DNA from: Pseudisothecium myosuroides
Taxonomy: Eukaryota > Streptophyta > Bryopsida > Hypnales > Lembophyllaceae
Assembly (NCBI GenBank): GCA_951799445.1
Contig: OX637296.1
Coordinates: 23,622,001-23,686,000 of the forward strand
Length of the DNA: 64,000 nucleotides
Direction of reading: 5' to 3'
This document shows positions 23,405-33,800 of the stretch, in pieces. The translations under genes and the position numbers were made by a program. Position 1 is the first letter of the stretch; every line of letters begins with the position of its first letter. The notes under the pieces were generated by a model. It made no database searches. It was not told the origin of the DNA and was given only the letters and a program-made list of their open reading frames with translations.

Positions 23405-23837
23405 GAGCATCTACAATGCGCCCGGGAATAGTGCCTGTATTGGGGCAAAAAGTAATTTGTAATAAAAATTGAGCTCCAATGCAACCTTCATGGGTCCCGG
23501 CACTTCTATAGTCTCGGTATGCAATCCCCCCACTCCAGCAAATTTCTAAAATTTGAAGGGCTTGCAAGTTGGCTCCCGGTAGAAATAATAATGATTGTCA
23601 ATCCTTTTCCACATTTTTAAGCGTGTCAATCCATTCAACCTTCCCTTGTTTCAATGAATAGTCTTTTCTCAATGTAAAATTCTGTTCTTTCTTTCTTTTT
23701 ATAATGCGAAAAGTCCATTTGACGTTTGGATTGGATCGATTGGTTCTAAAACAAACCCGGCACTATGAAGGCCTAGTGGAATGTCCCTGTGTTTCCCGAT
23801 ACAGGGATTATTTAGGGAGGCGCCACTGCGGATGCTC
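23405..23837. mobile_element. Tourist-like MITE (PIF/Harbinger type)
   Basis: Left end GAGCATCTACAATGCGCCCG; right end (reverse complement) GAGCATCCGCAGTGGCGCC. Both sides carry TTA (23402-23404 and 23838-23840), the duplication typical of PIF/Harbinger. 433 bp, non-coding. It lies just upstream of the CPP1-like gene's presumed promoter. Confidence 0.75.
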
Positions 23838-23859
23838 TTATTATACTGCGAGTCTTATC

Positions 23860-24750
23860 GGATACCTTAAACCCTAAAACCCTATTCACACTGCAGAGGC
23901 CATACAAGCTCCACTGTACTGAGGTTTATCCATTTCTCCGAGAGCTCACTCCTTCCACGGGCGTGGAAGCGTTTACGACGGCGACGTTGGACGCCAGCCA
24001 GCCGGGGCTCCCACGAACAATCCTCCCACGACCAAATGAGTCTCTGAATTGCAATTGCGTTCTAACAGGTACAATGCCTGCCTTTTGCTTATCTTATCCC
24101 GCTCGCACATGCGCTGAATTGAAGTCGGGTTTTGTAGAAATCCATGGGATTCTAGCATGCTGAAATGGTGAACGCTGCAGCCTTTGAGGCTGGGATGCGC
24201 TTCCCTACCGTCTTGTCAGGCGCGCATTTCTTTCGTTTAGGTGAGCGGGTTTGGGGTTTTGGAGATTTAGAGATAAATTTGGCGTTTCACTCAACTGCCT
24301 TGAATTAGGGTTTGAGAGGAATTCGAACCTCGTAGTGCCGATATCGTTTTTAAGTTCATTCATGAATGTGGTATTGAGAATTCTGTCGTTTTGTTGTTAT
24401 ATCATCTTCTCTGGAATTGAGGAATCAGTTGCCCCTTGGGAAGAGATTCTCGCAAAGGCCAGAATTAGGTTAAGGTGACATGGTGGTTGAGATTGCTCTC
24501 GAGTTGCGACTATTTGGAAGTTAGGTCGCGGACCTCTTAGGGTCCAGGGCGGGTTCAAATTGACATAATTGGTGAGAGACGTAATGCACCTCTGAATTGG
24601 TGGCCATTCTGTTTTTTTCTAACGAAGTTTTGCTTGTTTGTTTGTTCTTTGTGTGGCGTGAGCAGAATACTTATGGTCAGACCGCTCGTGTACCCTCGTT
24701 GCGAGGAGAAGACTGGTTGAGAGCCTTTCCTTCTGCCTCATCCTTCCAAG
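23860..24750 (+). promoter_or_regulatory. Promoter and 5'UTR with putative intron of the CPP1-like gene
   Basis: A telo-box (AAACCCTAAAACCCT, about 23870-23884), common near plant transcription starts, precedes a pyrimidine-rich leader. A donor (AACAG|GTACAA at 24068/24069) and an acceptor (GAGCAG|AATAC at 24665/24666) suggest a 5'UTR intron of about 600 bp ending 85 bp before the ATG. No coding is implied in the leader. Confidence 0.4.
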
Positions 24751-25566
24751 ATGGCCACAGTATACGAAGCAATCATGAACTCTTCTCTTAGAATGGCTAC
24801 CACGAACAGAATGAGTGGAGTAGCCACGAGCGTCGCCGCTTTCCCCCACCCTCTCTACTCTCACAGATTACGCCCCCGCAAACTCGTACTGCGTATGCCG
24901 AAGGGACTCGTCTGCCGCGCAGTGGATGCTTCCTATGGAGGCCCAGAATCATCATCCAGCCCGCAAGTGTTCCCTCGCGTCAATGTCCGGGATCCCTTCA
25001 AGCGCTTGGGCGTCCCGCCCGACGCTTCCACGGAGGAGATTCGTGAAGCGAAAAACTACTTGAGCGAACAGTACCACAGCCACGAGAAGAGCCGCGAGAG
25101 TATCGAAGCGGCGTACGAGAAGATCATCATGGAGAGTTACCGGGCGAGGAAAGCTTCCAAGATTAACCTGAAGAGCAATCTGAAGAAGAAAGTGGACGAG
25201 TCGCCACCATGGATACGAGCGCTGCTCAATATGGTGGATGTGCCGAAGAAAGAGGTCATCGGACAACGAGCTGCTCTGTTTTTTTTACTTGGAGTCTGGA
25301 GTGTGTTCAACCCTGCGGAAGGGGGACCGGCGTTTCAGGTGGCGGTTTCGCTTGCAGCTTGTGTTTATTTCATCAATGACAGGCTGAAGAGCCTGGGCAG
25401 GGCTTTTGTTTTAGGGTTGGGAGCTTTGGCCGTGGGGTGGATCTTCGGGTCGGTGTTGATCCCTGTCGTGCCGTCGATGCTCATTCCCAGAACGTGGTCG
25501 TTAGAGCTTACCACGGCGCTCATCTCTTACGTTTTCTTGTGGTTTTCGTGCACGTTTTTGAAATAG
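24751..25566 (+). CDS. CPP1: CPP1-like chloroplast J-like membrane protein
   Basis: Intronless, 271 aa from ATG at 24751. CPP1 is a chloroplast chaperone-like protein that stabilises protochlorophyllide oxidoreductase (POR) in thylakoid and envelope membranes. Residues 1-58 look like a chloroplast transit peptide (Ser/Arg-rich, MSGVATSVAAFPHPLYS). Residues about 80-130 are the J-like domain: DPFKRLGVPPDASTEEIREA, then AKNYLSEQYHSHEKS; the HPD triad of true J proteins is absent, as expected for this family. A basic linker (RARKASKINLKSNLKKK) is followed by four hydrophobic segments (starting near AALFFLLGVWSVF, FQVAVSLAACVYF, AFVLGLGALAVGW and LTTALISYVFLWF). Length fits the family (about 260 aa). 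Confidence 0.9.
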   Translation: MATVYEAIMNSSLRMATTNRMSGVATSVAAFPHPLYSHRLRPRKLVLRMPKGLVCRAVDASYGGPESSSSPQVFPRVNVRDPFKRLGVPPDASTEEIREAKNYLSEQYHSHEKSRESIEAAYEKIIMESYRARKASKINLKSNLKKKVDESPPWIRALLNMVDVPKKEVIGQRAALFFLLGVWSVFNPAEGGPAFQVAVSLAACVYFINDRLKSLGRAFVLGLGALAVGWIFGSVLIPVVPSMLIPRTWSLELTTALISYVFLWFSCTFLK

Positions 25567-26530
25567 AAGAAGAAAGAAAGGGGTGGTGGTGGTGGTGGTA
25601 TGTGTGGTGGGCGGCGGAGGAATCCAGGCCTGAGCTTTGTTGTCATGCACATTCGGGTGCACATTTTTTTTGGGAATTTGAAATAGATGCTGCAAACTGC
25701 TGCAAATGCAAAATAGTGAACATAATATCCTCTTCTATCGCATTTGATGGCATAAGGCAACTGTTAGAATAACAAAATTGTATGAGTATCCATCAACTTC
25801 TGCCAGGCTCCATTCGAGATTGTAGACTAATCTGATTCACCTGCTGCAAAATGAAAGCAGGTGGTATTCATACTCACCTGTATACGCAAGTAATTAGCAT
25901 GACTACATTGCTCGTAAAAGGTGTTGGAGAGGTTATAGTCCACAGTGTCTTGTGAGGCCATCAGCAGTATGTCAAGCATTGTTACGTTCCCTTTGTTATA
26001 CATCCAAGAAATAGTCTCCCATGTGGCAGTAGAGTTCACAGTTGTTTTTCCCATGACATGGGCACAACGCAAAACTGTAAAAGTCAAGTCAAGCCCAATT
26101 GCATATGGTGAACTCATTTACACCATATGAAAATCCACAGTCATTCACTAGTGTACGTGATTATTCATCAACGAGCGAGAATTCTCCAACTTAAGGAGCT
26201 TTACCTTCACATCTCACACATTGGAAGGTTAAGTACTGTACTGTACACCCGAAAGCGTCCCCTACCCAATAACATTCCTGTTCACACAGCTAAAATTCCA
26301 GCTCAGAAACATCAGACAGTTGTAGAAAAGGGGCACAATTGGGCAGTTGGGACATACTTCCCTTAATTAAACTTAAACAAGAAGCCACGTAATGGAGTGA
26401 TGGAGTCTAGTTGGAGTTTTTCAAAAATTGAACTGGGATCATTCTTCAGAGGCGAGCTACCAACAGCTTGCAGAAGATTAGCTAGCCCTGACTTGACGGA
26501 GAAGCATATTCTTCCGCCGCCAGCAGTGGG
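25567..26530. other. Intergenic with one unexplained open frame
   Basis: A (GGT)n run follows the CPP1 stop (25583-25600). An ATG-started 96-codon frame on the minus strand (26117-25827: MSSPYAIGLDLTFTVLRCAH ...) contains two spaced Cys-His pairs (RCAH, QCSH) but resembles no family I know; it could be an exon of an unknown gene or chance. Confidence 0.35.
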
Positions 26531-26546
26531 TCTTGAGTGGCTTCGC

Positions 26547-27955
26547 TATATAGCTGCTCCACAATGCAAGCCTGAGCCCGCTTAAATTTCTTCCAAGCAA
26601 ACGATCGATCCATGTCTGCTAGCGCAATCAGCCTTGGTTGTGGGAGTCCTTGCTTGCGTCACTGGGATCATTTGAGTGTGATTTTGTCTAATTTCGTGCT
26701 CCACTTCGCTGCTTCCGTTACTATACATTGGCTGCGGCGGCCGGTCTTTCCTCAGACAGACATTGCTTCTGTTGTAGTGCATTGTGGTTTTGGGGGCCCG
26801 CGCCGGCATTGATTTGTTTTTGTTGCTTCAGGTGTAGGGGCTGTCATCACGGTGGATGTGCTGAAGCATATGAAGGTCTTTATTAATTGTCATCAAGAAG
26901 TGGAATTTTATGTGTCAGAGCAACTGTAGCGCGCAGTGTTGCAATACGGGCGACAAGCGCGTCGTCTTTCAGTTCGTTTTTTCCTTTCTTGTGTGGTCTG
27001 CGATTGGCCGCGGCTGTCTCCTGTTATGTCACAATTTGAGTGTCGCTTCGGAGGCCGAGGTTGTTATTGATCCACTGTAGGTTTAGTTCTCCAGGGGTTT
27101 TAGAAGCCGTCGTTGGTCTGCTAGCTAGCTAGGAGTGCTTGCGAGGAAGGGGCTTGGTGGAGTGGTAGGTAGACTCGATTGGCAAAATTTTTGCTGCATT
27201 GGTCGGATCTCGAGTGGACAGTTCGAGCAAGAATACTTTGGAGATCGACATTGAAAAGTTGGTGAAGGAGGATACAGTCGAGGTGGAAATAATTCATGTG
27301 TTCTTGATTTAGGTGAGTGCCAGGCTCATTATATCTCAGTGGTTTTTTGAAATTGAAAACTCGGTAATATGGACTGATAGTACGGAGTGATAACATTGAG
27401 AAGAATAGTCGAATTTGGGATGATCTACTAGCTATATTGATTAGGTTGTTTCGTTATTGGAGGGTTTTGGTGAGAAGGGTTTATTTTTTATGTCAAAACT
27501 AGCTGCATACCCATACGCAAGGTTTCTTGCATAGTACTCCGTACTTATTATAAAGTTCTCTCAGGACTTCATCTCGTATGCCAACGAGGGTTAGAGGGAT
27601 TGACATATTGAGCTCCTCTGCAGGAACCTTTCTTCTATTGTGGAAATCAGCGCTTAAACCTTCAATTGGAGGTGGCTCAACCAATGTGCCCCGTCTGTGC
27701 AAGTGATCGACGCAGGAGGGACAACCCTGGCGACGAGAAAGGGTAGAGTAGCTCTCCACGGTAGCTGTCAAGACCTTCAAGGAATTGAAAGCATCTGGGA
27801 TTGGATCAAGATTACGCGCTTATACCTAAATGCCTATATTGATAATCTACAGATTATCTTCTATGCGAATTTTGCGTTTAATGGTATAAATCATCAAGTA
27901 CAAATTCTTTTATGTGCACAGATTGTTCAAGTAGAAGGTTAGGATATATCCAGTC
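26547..27955 (+). promoter_or_regulatory. TATA-like site and upstream region of the UPF0496 gene
   Basis: TATATAG at 26547-26553 in a GC-rich setting could be a TATA box, but the ATG at 27956 lies about 1.4 kb away, so a 5'UTR intron or another promoter would be needed. No other gene is seen between them; a minus-strand 93-codon frame at 27499-27780 has no recognisable domain. Confidence 0.25.
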
Positions 27956-30047
27956 ATGGGAAACGCGCCAGGTCGAAGCTCTGGGAAGAAGACCTGCAAA
28001 TCTTCTAACCCTAGTATTAGTAGAACAAGCTCCTGGACAGAGCCACTACCCCAATTGTATCTCGAGGATTACGAGGCAGCGTGCAAGGCGGATCCAGACG
28101 TGAAGAGGTTCGATGATAAGCTCCATACGCGGACACAGGAAGCGCTCTCGAGCCTCGCGGAAGGCGTAGAGAGGCTAGGGCAGGGCGTTTCCTTCAAGTC
28201 GCTGAAAGACGTTACCACAAGCTTGCTTGAGGTCGACAACGAGGTCGTTCATGTCATTCTGGCGTACAAGGAAGATGTATGGGCTAATAAAGAGTTGATG
28301 GACTTGGTGACGGAGTATCTGAACACGAGCCTGGAAGCGTTGGATTTCTGCGGTGTTCTGGAGAACTGTGTGCAACAGACACGCGACAACCTAGAGCTGC
28401 ACCTTCAGGTACATGACAATCACACCTTCTCTCATTCTTGGAATCACAAATGTAACGTAATTAAGGTAGGCTTGCGAGGAAGAATAGCACTAACACTACC
28501 TACTCCCAAAGTGCAAATAAGTTCAAAAAATTTAGCCTAATTGAGTTTCAATTGGCAGGGTAACCTTTGAATCTTCCTTAATTGGAGTTTCAATTGGCAA
28601 ACATCATCATAGTTAATTTTTCTAAAAGGGAGATTTTCTACTTGTCATTGACGACAGTGGTGAAATGCACTACAGGTTGCCATCAACCACATGCCATCGG
28701 ACGGGGAACCCAATAAAGAGCAATCTCAGAACGTCTTGAAGGAGCTGCAGGGCTTCGTACACGCAGCGAACCCGTTCTCCGAGGATTTCAGCAAGCAATT
28801 CATGACGGTGTATCACCGGCACTTGGAAATGCAGAACAAACTTCAAGCGAAGAAAAAGAAGCTGGACACAAAACTGCGAAGTGTGCGAGGGTGGATGAAA
28901 GTGTCGAACATCATTATGGGCGCCACTTGTGCCGCAGTGCTGCTGTGCCGAGTGATTGCCGATGCCATTGCCGCTCCCAAAGTGGCCATGGACCTGGCTG
29001 AGGAAAGTCGGAAGCCCAACAGAGGGATGGGAAGTTGGCTGAAGCCGCTGTGTCGACGCTATGAGCAAATCCGAGCGCAGGTGGCCATCATTGACAATGC
29101 CTCCAAAGGCACCTTCGTCGCCATTGAGGACTTGAACAATATCAAAGCTTCAGTAGAGCGCCTAAAGGTACCATTTCTTCTCACTACCTACAGTTTAAGA
29201 AGAGGTTTGGAGCACCGAGCTCATACATTGTTGCTTGATGCTCCACAACCACTTTTCTACTTAGCAGACTCTTCATTCACGGTGGTCTCTAGAAAAGAGT
29301 TCTTCTTACTCTTTTTTCCTCTGAAATTCTATCACAACTCCTTGCAACGATCCCCTATGGATTGTTTTTGGTTAACCTCAAATTAATAATAGCAATTTTC
29401 ACTTTAGGAGATAGCAGTCAATTATTTAGGAGGAGCGTCTCAGTCAAACATATTTTTTCATTGTTCAAGAAAAGAGATGATTCTTTGTGTTGAAGGACAT
29501 CACTTTTTATGAAGAAGTTGTGACACTTGGTGATTAATTCTTCAATGCCAGATCTAGCTTGAGGTTGGTAAGACGAAATGTTTGACCACTCGTAAATTTA
29601 CTCCCAAGTATTTTAAATAATTATTTTCCTTTTCATACAATACAAGAATTCCTAAAATATGATGCTCCTCTAATTTTTTAGGGGCTGAAAATCAAACCTC
29701 TGAAACTAAGTTTGGATTTTATGTTCAAGGGTGAGAAAAATGCATTCTGTCGCTACCTAATTTTTTTTGAAGTGACGACAATGTTCTGAATGTGATTTTG
29801 TTCCATCGGTTTGCAGAATGAAACTACAGCCATAACACGAAACATTCGATTTGGGGAGGATCGTAGTCATGATCCATATTCACTCCAAGTGGCTGTCGAG
29901 GCAATAAGGAGAAAACAAGCAGCCTTCATAGAGCAATTGGAGGATCTCCGAGAAACGGTAATTCAATCCCGAGGTCATATAAACAGGGCTAGAACTGTAG
30001 TGCTAGTGCGGATTCTGGAAAACAAAGACATTTTTTTCACAAAATGA
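27956..30047 (+). CDS. UPF0496 (At14a-like) protein, three exons
   Basis: Exons 27956-28408, 28676-29167 and 29817-30047; both introns are GT-AG in phase 0, total 1176 nt (391 aa), the usual size for this plant family. Members are membrane-associated proteins; some were linked to cytoskeleton-wall contact, but the function is unsettled. It starts MGNAPGRSS, a plausible N-myristoylation site. Exon 1 carries the conserved YEAACKADPDVKRFDDKLH and LVTEYLNTSLEALDFC blocks; exon 2 has a basic helical stretch (KLQAKKKKLDTKLRS), then a hydrophobic segment (VSNIIMGATCAAVLLCRVIA); exon 3 ends in a helical tail (RRKQAAFIEQLEDLRETVIQ). It is the only gene on 26-39 kb. Confidence 0.87.
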
Positions 30048-30604
30048 GATCTCTAGAGCTTACCGATAGTGGATACGAGTAGTTATTAGCATAGGAAAGA
30101 GCTACTTTCAAAACATTATCTCCTCACACTCGTGAACCAAGCTAATTCTATATATCTGCTGTAGAATGTGTGTTTGAGGTGTAGAATGAAATTGAAGTTC
30201 AAATAACGTAAGTACACCTAATTAGAATCCTTACCCCTAAACTGGCCACATAGATTCTTGTCAAAATTGTATATAATTTGAACACATGAGAGCCTTAGAT
30301 CAATTTTGGATACACCTATAACAGTGACCACTTTGAAAATTCATAGTTAGTTCATATGGTGTTCAAAAGTATAGATACAATCATGCTAAATGTGTTGAAT
30401 TCTTCTTGAATCAATGGATATTTACTTCATTAGAAGAAAGGCAATAAGTAGAAGCTTGTGATTGATCTATAAGAGTATCAGTAGAGGAAACATTAGAAAG
30501 ATTGAGGAGTCCATTTTTTAGTTTGGGTATGCTATGAAGCATATGAAAAATTGACATGACAATAAAGAAGCATGTTTAATTATTTTGGGTACATTTCTAT
30601 AGAA
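30048..30604. other. AT-rich intergenic, no gene seen
   Basis: 3' flank of the UPF0496 gene. A TTACCCCTAAACTGGCC word at about 30231 resembles the TTAA-family terminus but lacks the TTAA border. Confidence 0.45.
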
Positions 30605-30850
30605 AATACTAGTGTGCCCTGTGGTGTTGCCACAACCAAAATGTATTAAAAAATGATTTTCTAATATTTTTATTCATAAGAACTTCGAAATTCAATAAGT
30701 TTCCCACCATAGGTCCAAACACCACGAAACAAAGCCCGTGCATCCCTCCTTGCCGAGGGCTTTCTGATGATATCAAGCACGCAACCGGAGGACATATGGT
30801 CCGGGAGATCTCAATGTAACAAAACAAATAGCCAAACAGCCAAATTTAAT
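30605..30850 (-). repeat. Conserved dispersed repeat R, copy 2
   Basis: On the minus strand it matches copies 1 and 3: GAGATCTCCCGGACC, TGTCCTCCGGTTGCGTGCTT, CGGCAAGGAGGGATGCACGG, GGTGTTTGGACC, and the terminal CCACAGGGCACACTAGT. The frame reading EISRTICPPVACLISSE is open through the core. Confidence 0.75.
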
Positions 30851-31204
30851 GCCTGGATGGAATATATATTTTTGTTTTGTTTTGTTTCTATTTATTTATT
30901 GTCCATGCCATGTGGATTGGTTTATTAAATAATATTGTCCACAATGAAGTTGGTCGTTGCTTCACAATCAACCTTCATTTCTAAGGTTAACAGGTCCTTC
31001 GTAGATGAATAAGTGGACAACCTGCAATGACTCAAGTGCATATGGCTATTGAATATATATTGTATTGTATACCTACAGCTAGTAAGAAGTGACCGATTGT
31101 TCTAGAAGAAAATATTATTTCTGAAAGATGTTAGTTGCAAAGACAGTAAAATGGTTCAAGTTTATTCTCATGCAATTGTATTGAACTTTATGAAAATAAT
31201 CAAT

Positions 31205-31296
31205 TCAACTCCTAAAGCCCCAAGGCATTTTTTAGCTCAAAAACCACTCAAAACTGCCATTTCTAGTGAGTTGATCGAAAAATTTTACTAATGTGT
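31205..31296 (+). repeat. Fragment of the TTAA-family element interior
   Basis: CAACTCCTAAAGCCCCAAGG followed by AAAACTGCCATTTCTAGT matches the left part of element E (CCCCTAAAGTTC ... AAAACTGCCATTTCTAGTAC). The TTAA border is mutated, and a CACTA-type MITE lies just inside it. Confidence 0.5.
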
Positions 31297-31439
31297 CACT
31301 AGTAGAAAACAGGTTCTAAATGACTAGTCCACAATGACTGCAACAGTCACTTTGCAATCATTTTGTAGTCATTGTGGACAAAAAATGACTGTTGCAGTCA
31401 TTGTGGACTAGTCATTTAGGGCCTTGTTTTCTACTAGTG
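31297..31439. mobile_element. 143-bp CACTA-type MITE (near-perfect hairpin)
   Basis: Starts CACTAGTAGAAAACAGG and ends with its complement CCTTGTTTTCTACTAGTG. The arms continue inward (AAATGACTAGTCCACAATGA against TCATTGTGGACTAGTCATTT), so almost the whole element folds back. It is flanked by TGT on both sides (31294-31296 and 31440-31442), the 3-bp duplication expected for CACTA elements. Confidence 0.85.
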
Positions 31440-31442
31440 TGT

Positions 31443-33640
31443 TGATCAAATGAGTTCATTGTTTTATGGCAGCAATTGAACAGCATCTCAGCAAAATCCA
31501 AAAGCACAAACAAATCACACGCCATCTACCTCTAAATTATTAAGTTCATCTTTGAAACAAATGTCCATCACAATCAACCACTGAGAGCCAAAGAATGGTA
31601 CACCATATAAAAAGAGCCAAAAATGGAACAAAATTAAAGATCTGCTCAAACTGCACAAAAGATCCAAAATTGCAGTTTTAGAATGCATGCGTGACATTGA
31701 AGTACGACTAGCGAACCAATTCAAATTGAGGTGGTCCCCTTCCACGATATGATGGAAGCCTGCAAAATCCTTCCAATCGGCTCCAAATAAAACATGTAGA
31801 TATTACGTAATGAAGTTAACATTGACATTCACAGTCCACAATGGTTTGCTTCCATTGTACCCCAAATAGCTTGATCTCTGAAACTTGTCTCCGTAGGCAC
31901 GCACAAAGTCTAAAGGACCATCTGCACAACAAGTAAAGCAAATGAGAAATTAAACAAGAGGTTCGCTAAAAGAAGAATGTAGGAAGGAAATTGATGAATG
32001 CAAGAACTAGAACGCACCACTGAAACAAAAGAGGAATTCTTCATTGTCTTATAAAAGGACTTGGCTATTCATGTGCTTGATATTTTTGACATGACTTGTG
32101 TAAGTGTTTTATCTCTAACCTTGAAAAAAGACAAGCACAACTAGGTTCTCAATTTCTTGTTGTAAAATTTTTACGGTGGGTGTCTTAGTGCGGTGTCATG
32201 TATAGAAAGTTTGCTTTAGGAAAATACCAGTTTTCTAGTTGCAACTAGATGAGACCTCCAAAAATGGGGAAATTCCATCAATCATGTAGAAATATGAGTA
32301 TAGAAGGTTTCATATACATGTGTATGTTACTTTGTATAAGCTACATGTGAAAAAGTATGTATCAATATTTGTATGATTCAAAGTATATCCATACTCATAT
32401 ATATAATATGTACATACCAAAATGTGTATATATATATATATATATATATGTAATACATGTATTTTATAGCATATTTATACTCATACTAGAAAATCATAAC
32501 CAAATGAACAAAAATTCAACAAATTTTATTGTTTGAAACATTGTAACAACCATTTTCACAATTTTTTGAATATTTTGTAAAAGCTAATAAAATGGCTGCT
32601 TGATTTCTGTTGATTTTAATAGTGCAACGACAAATCAATAAAAAAATTAGGAATCTTTAGGAATCTTGTTTAGGATCTTTAGTAAAAAAATAGATTCTTT
32701 TTTGGTATCTTTTTAATTTCTTAGAATCTTTTGGAATCTCTTAAAACCTTTTTCAAAGTTTGAATACGCTAGTAGAAAGTTTGAATTCTAATCAAATTAT
32801 TTGAATGAAAATTTGAATTAGATTTTGAATTTGTTTAGAATTCTAATCAAATTCAATAATTTTCATTCAAATTTGATTCAAATTATTTTATTAGAATTCA
32901 AACTCTATTTTAAATATAATGAAATTTTAATTTGATAGAAAATAGAATTTTAATTCAATTTTAATTCAATTTTCTATGGAATAAAATTTAATTAGAATTC
33001 AAATTTATAATTTGAGCAAAATTCATATTTATATTTTAAAATGTAATACAACAAGTGCAATGAGCTTTAGAATTTTTTTGGTTGTTTATTTTATAATATG
33101 ACTTTTCTAAAAGCATTTTTAAAATGTCCTCATTTGAGTTTTGAATTTGATTAGAATTCTAAGTTTTGAATTAAAATAGTTCAAAATTTAGATTACTATA
33201 AATTTTGAACAATAAAGTACTCTAAATTTTTTTGATCAAATTTCTTCAACATTTAAATTTTAAATTTTGAACTATTCTAGTTCTAAATTTTATACTATTC
33301 AAATTTGAATAATTAAATTTGAGTATTTCAATTTGAAATTAGAACTCTTCAAATTTAAATTATAAGCTTCTAACTATTCAAATTCTAATTAAGTTTAAAA
33401 CTATTCAAATTTTAAGTTTTGAACTACGAAAGAAGTGTGATCCTTTGCCAATCCACCTTCTACTAAGATGCTTGCTAGTAATTAAAAACATCTTTGATGA
33501 AATTGAAAATTTTACCACAAAAATTAGACTTAAACTCAAAACAAATTCAACAATTTTATGAAAAACAGACAAAGTATGATGGAGAAAATAGCCACTAAAG
33601 TCTATTGAATTTGGAGCACCAAAGTGGGAAAAGAATAAAT
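31443..33640. other. AT-rich intergenic with microsatellites
   Basis: No gene seen. (TA)n lies at about 32428-32449. From about 32760 to 33420 the DNA is built of variants of AATTTGAATTAGAATTC, a low-complexity stretch of recurring near-palindromic words. Confidence 0.5.
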
Positions 33641-33669
33641 AAAAAATGAATAAAAAAATTACACTTATG

Positions 33670-33800
33670 ACTTCAACTTTAGTGCAATGATTGAAGCCTT
33701 GATTTTCCAACCCTGAAGTCTTAGATTCAAACCCAATTAGGGATCTTACCCACGTGGCAAGTGGCCCTTTGCTCATATAATGATTGCCCCTCGGCAACTG
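33670..33800 (+). mobile_element. Possible tRNA-derived SINE remnant
   Basis: TTTAGTGCAATGA (about 33678-33690) resembles a pol III A box and AGATTCAAACCC (33723-33734) a B box, about 40 bp apart as in tRNA-headed SINEs. No poly(A) tail or target duplication is clear, so only the head is suggested. Confidence 0.4.

Noticed and set aside
28670..29068. Minus-strand frame opposite UPF0496 exon 2
   Set aside because: It is a shadow of the spliced plus-strand gene, which has family motifs and matching splice phases.
33405..33797. 130-codon frame on the minus strand as a gene
   Set aside because: It crosses the SINE-like segment, is rich in Phe/Ile/Leu as expected from AT-rich DNA, and shows no domain.
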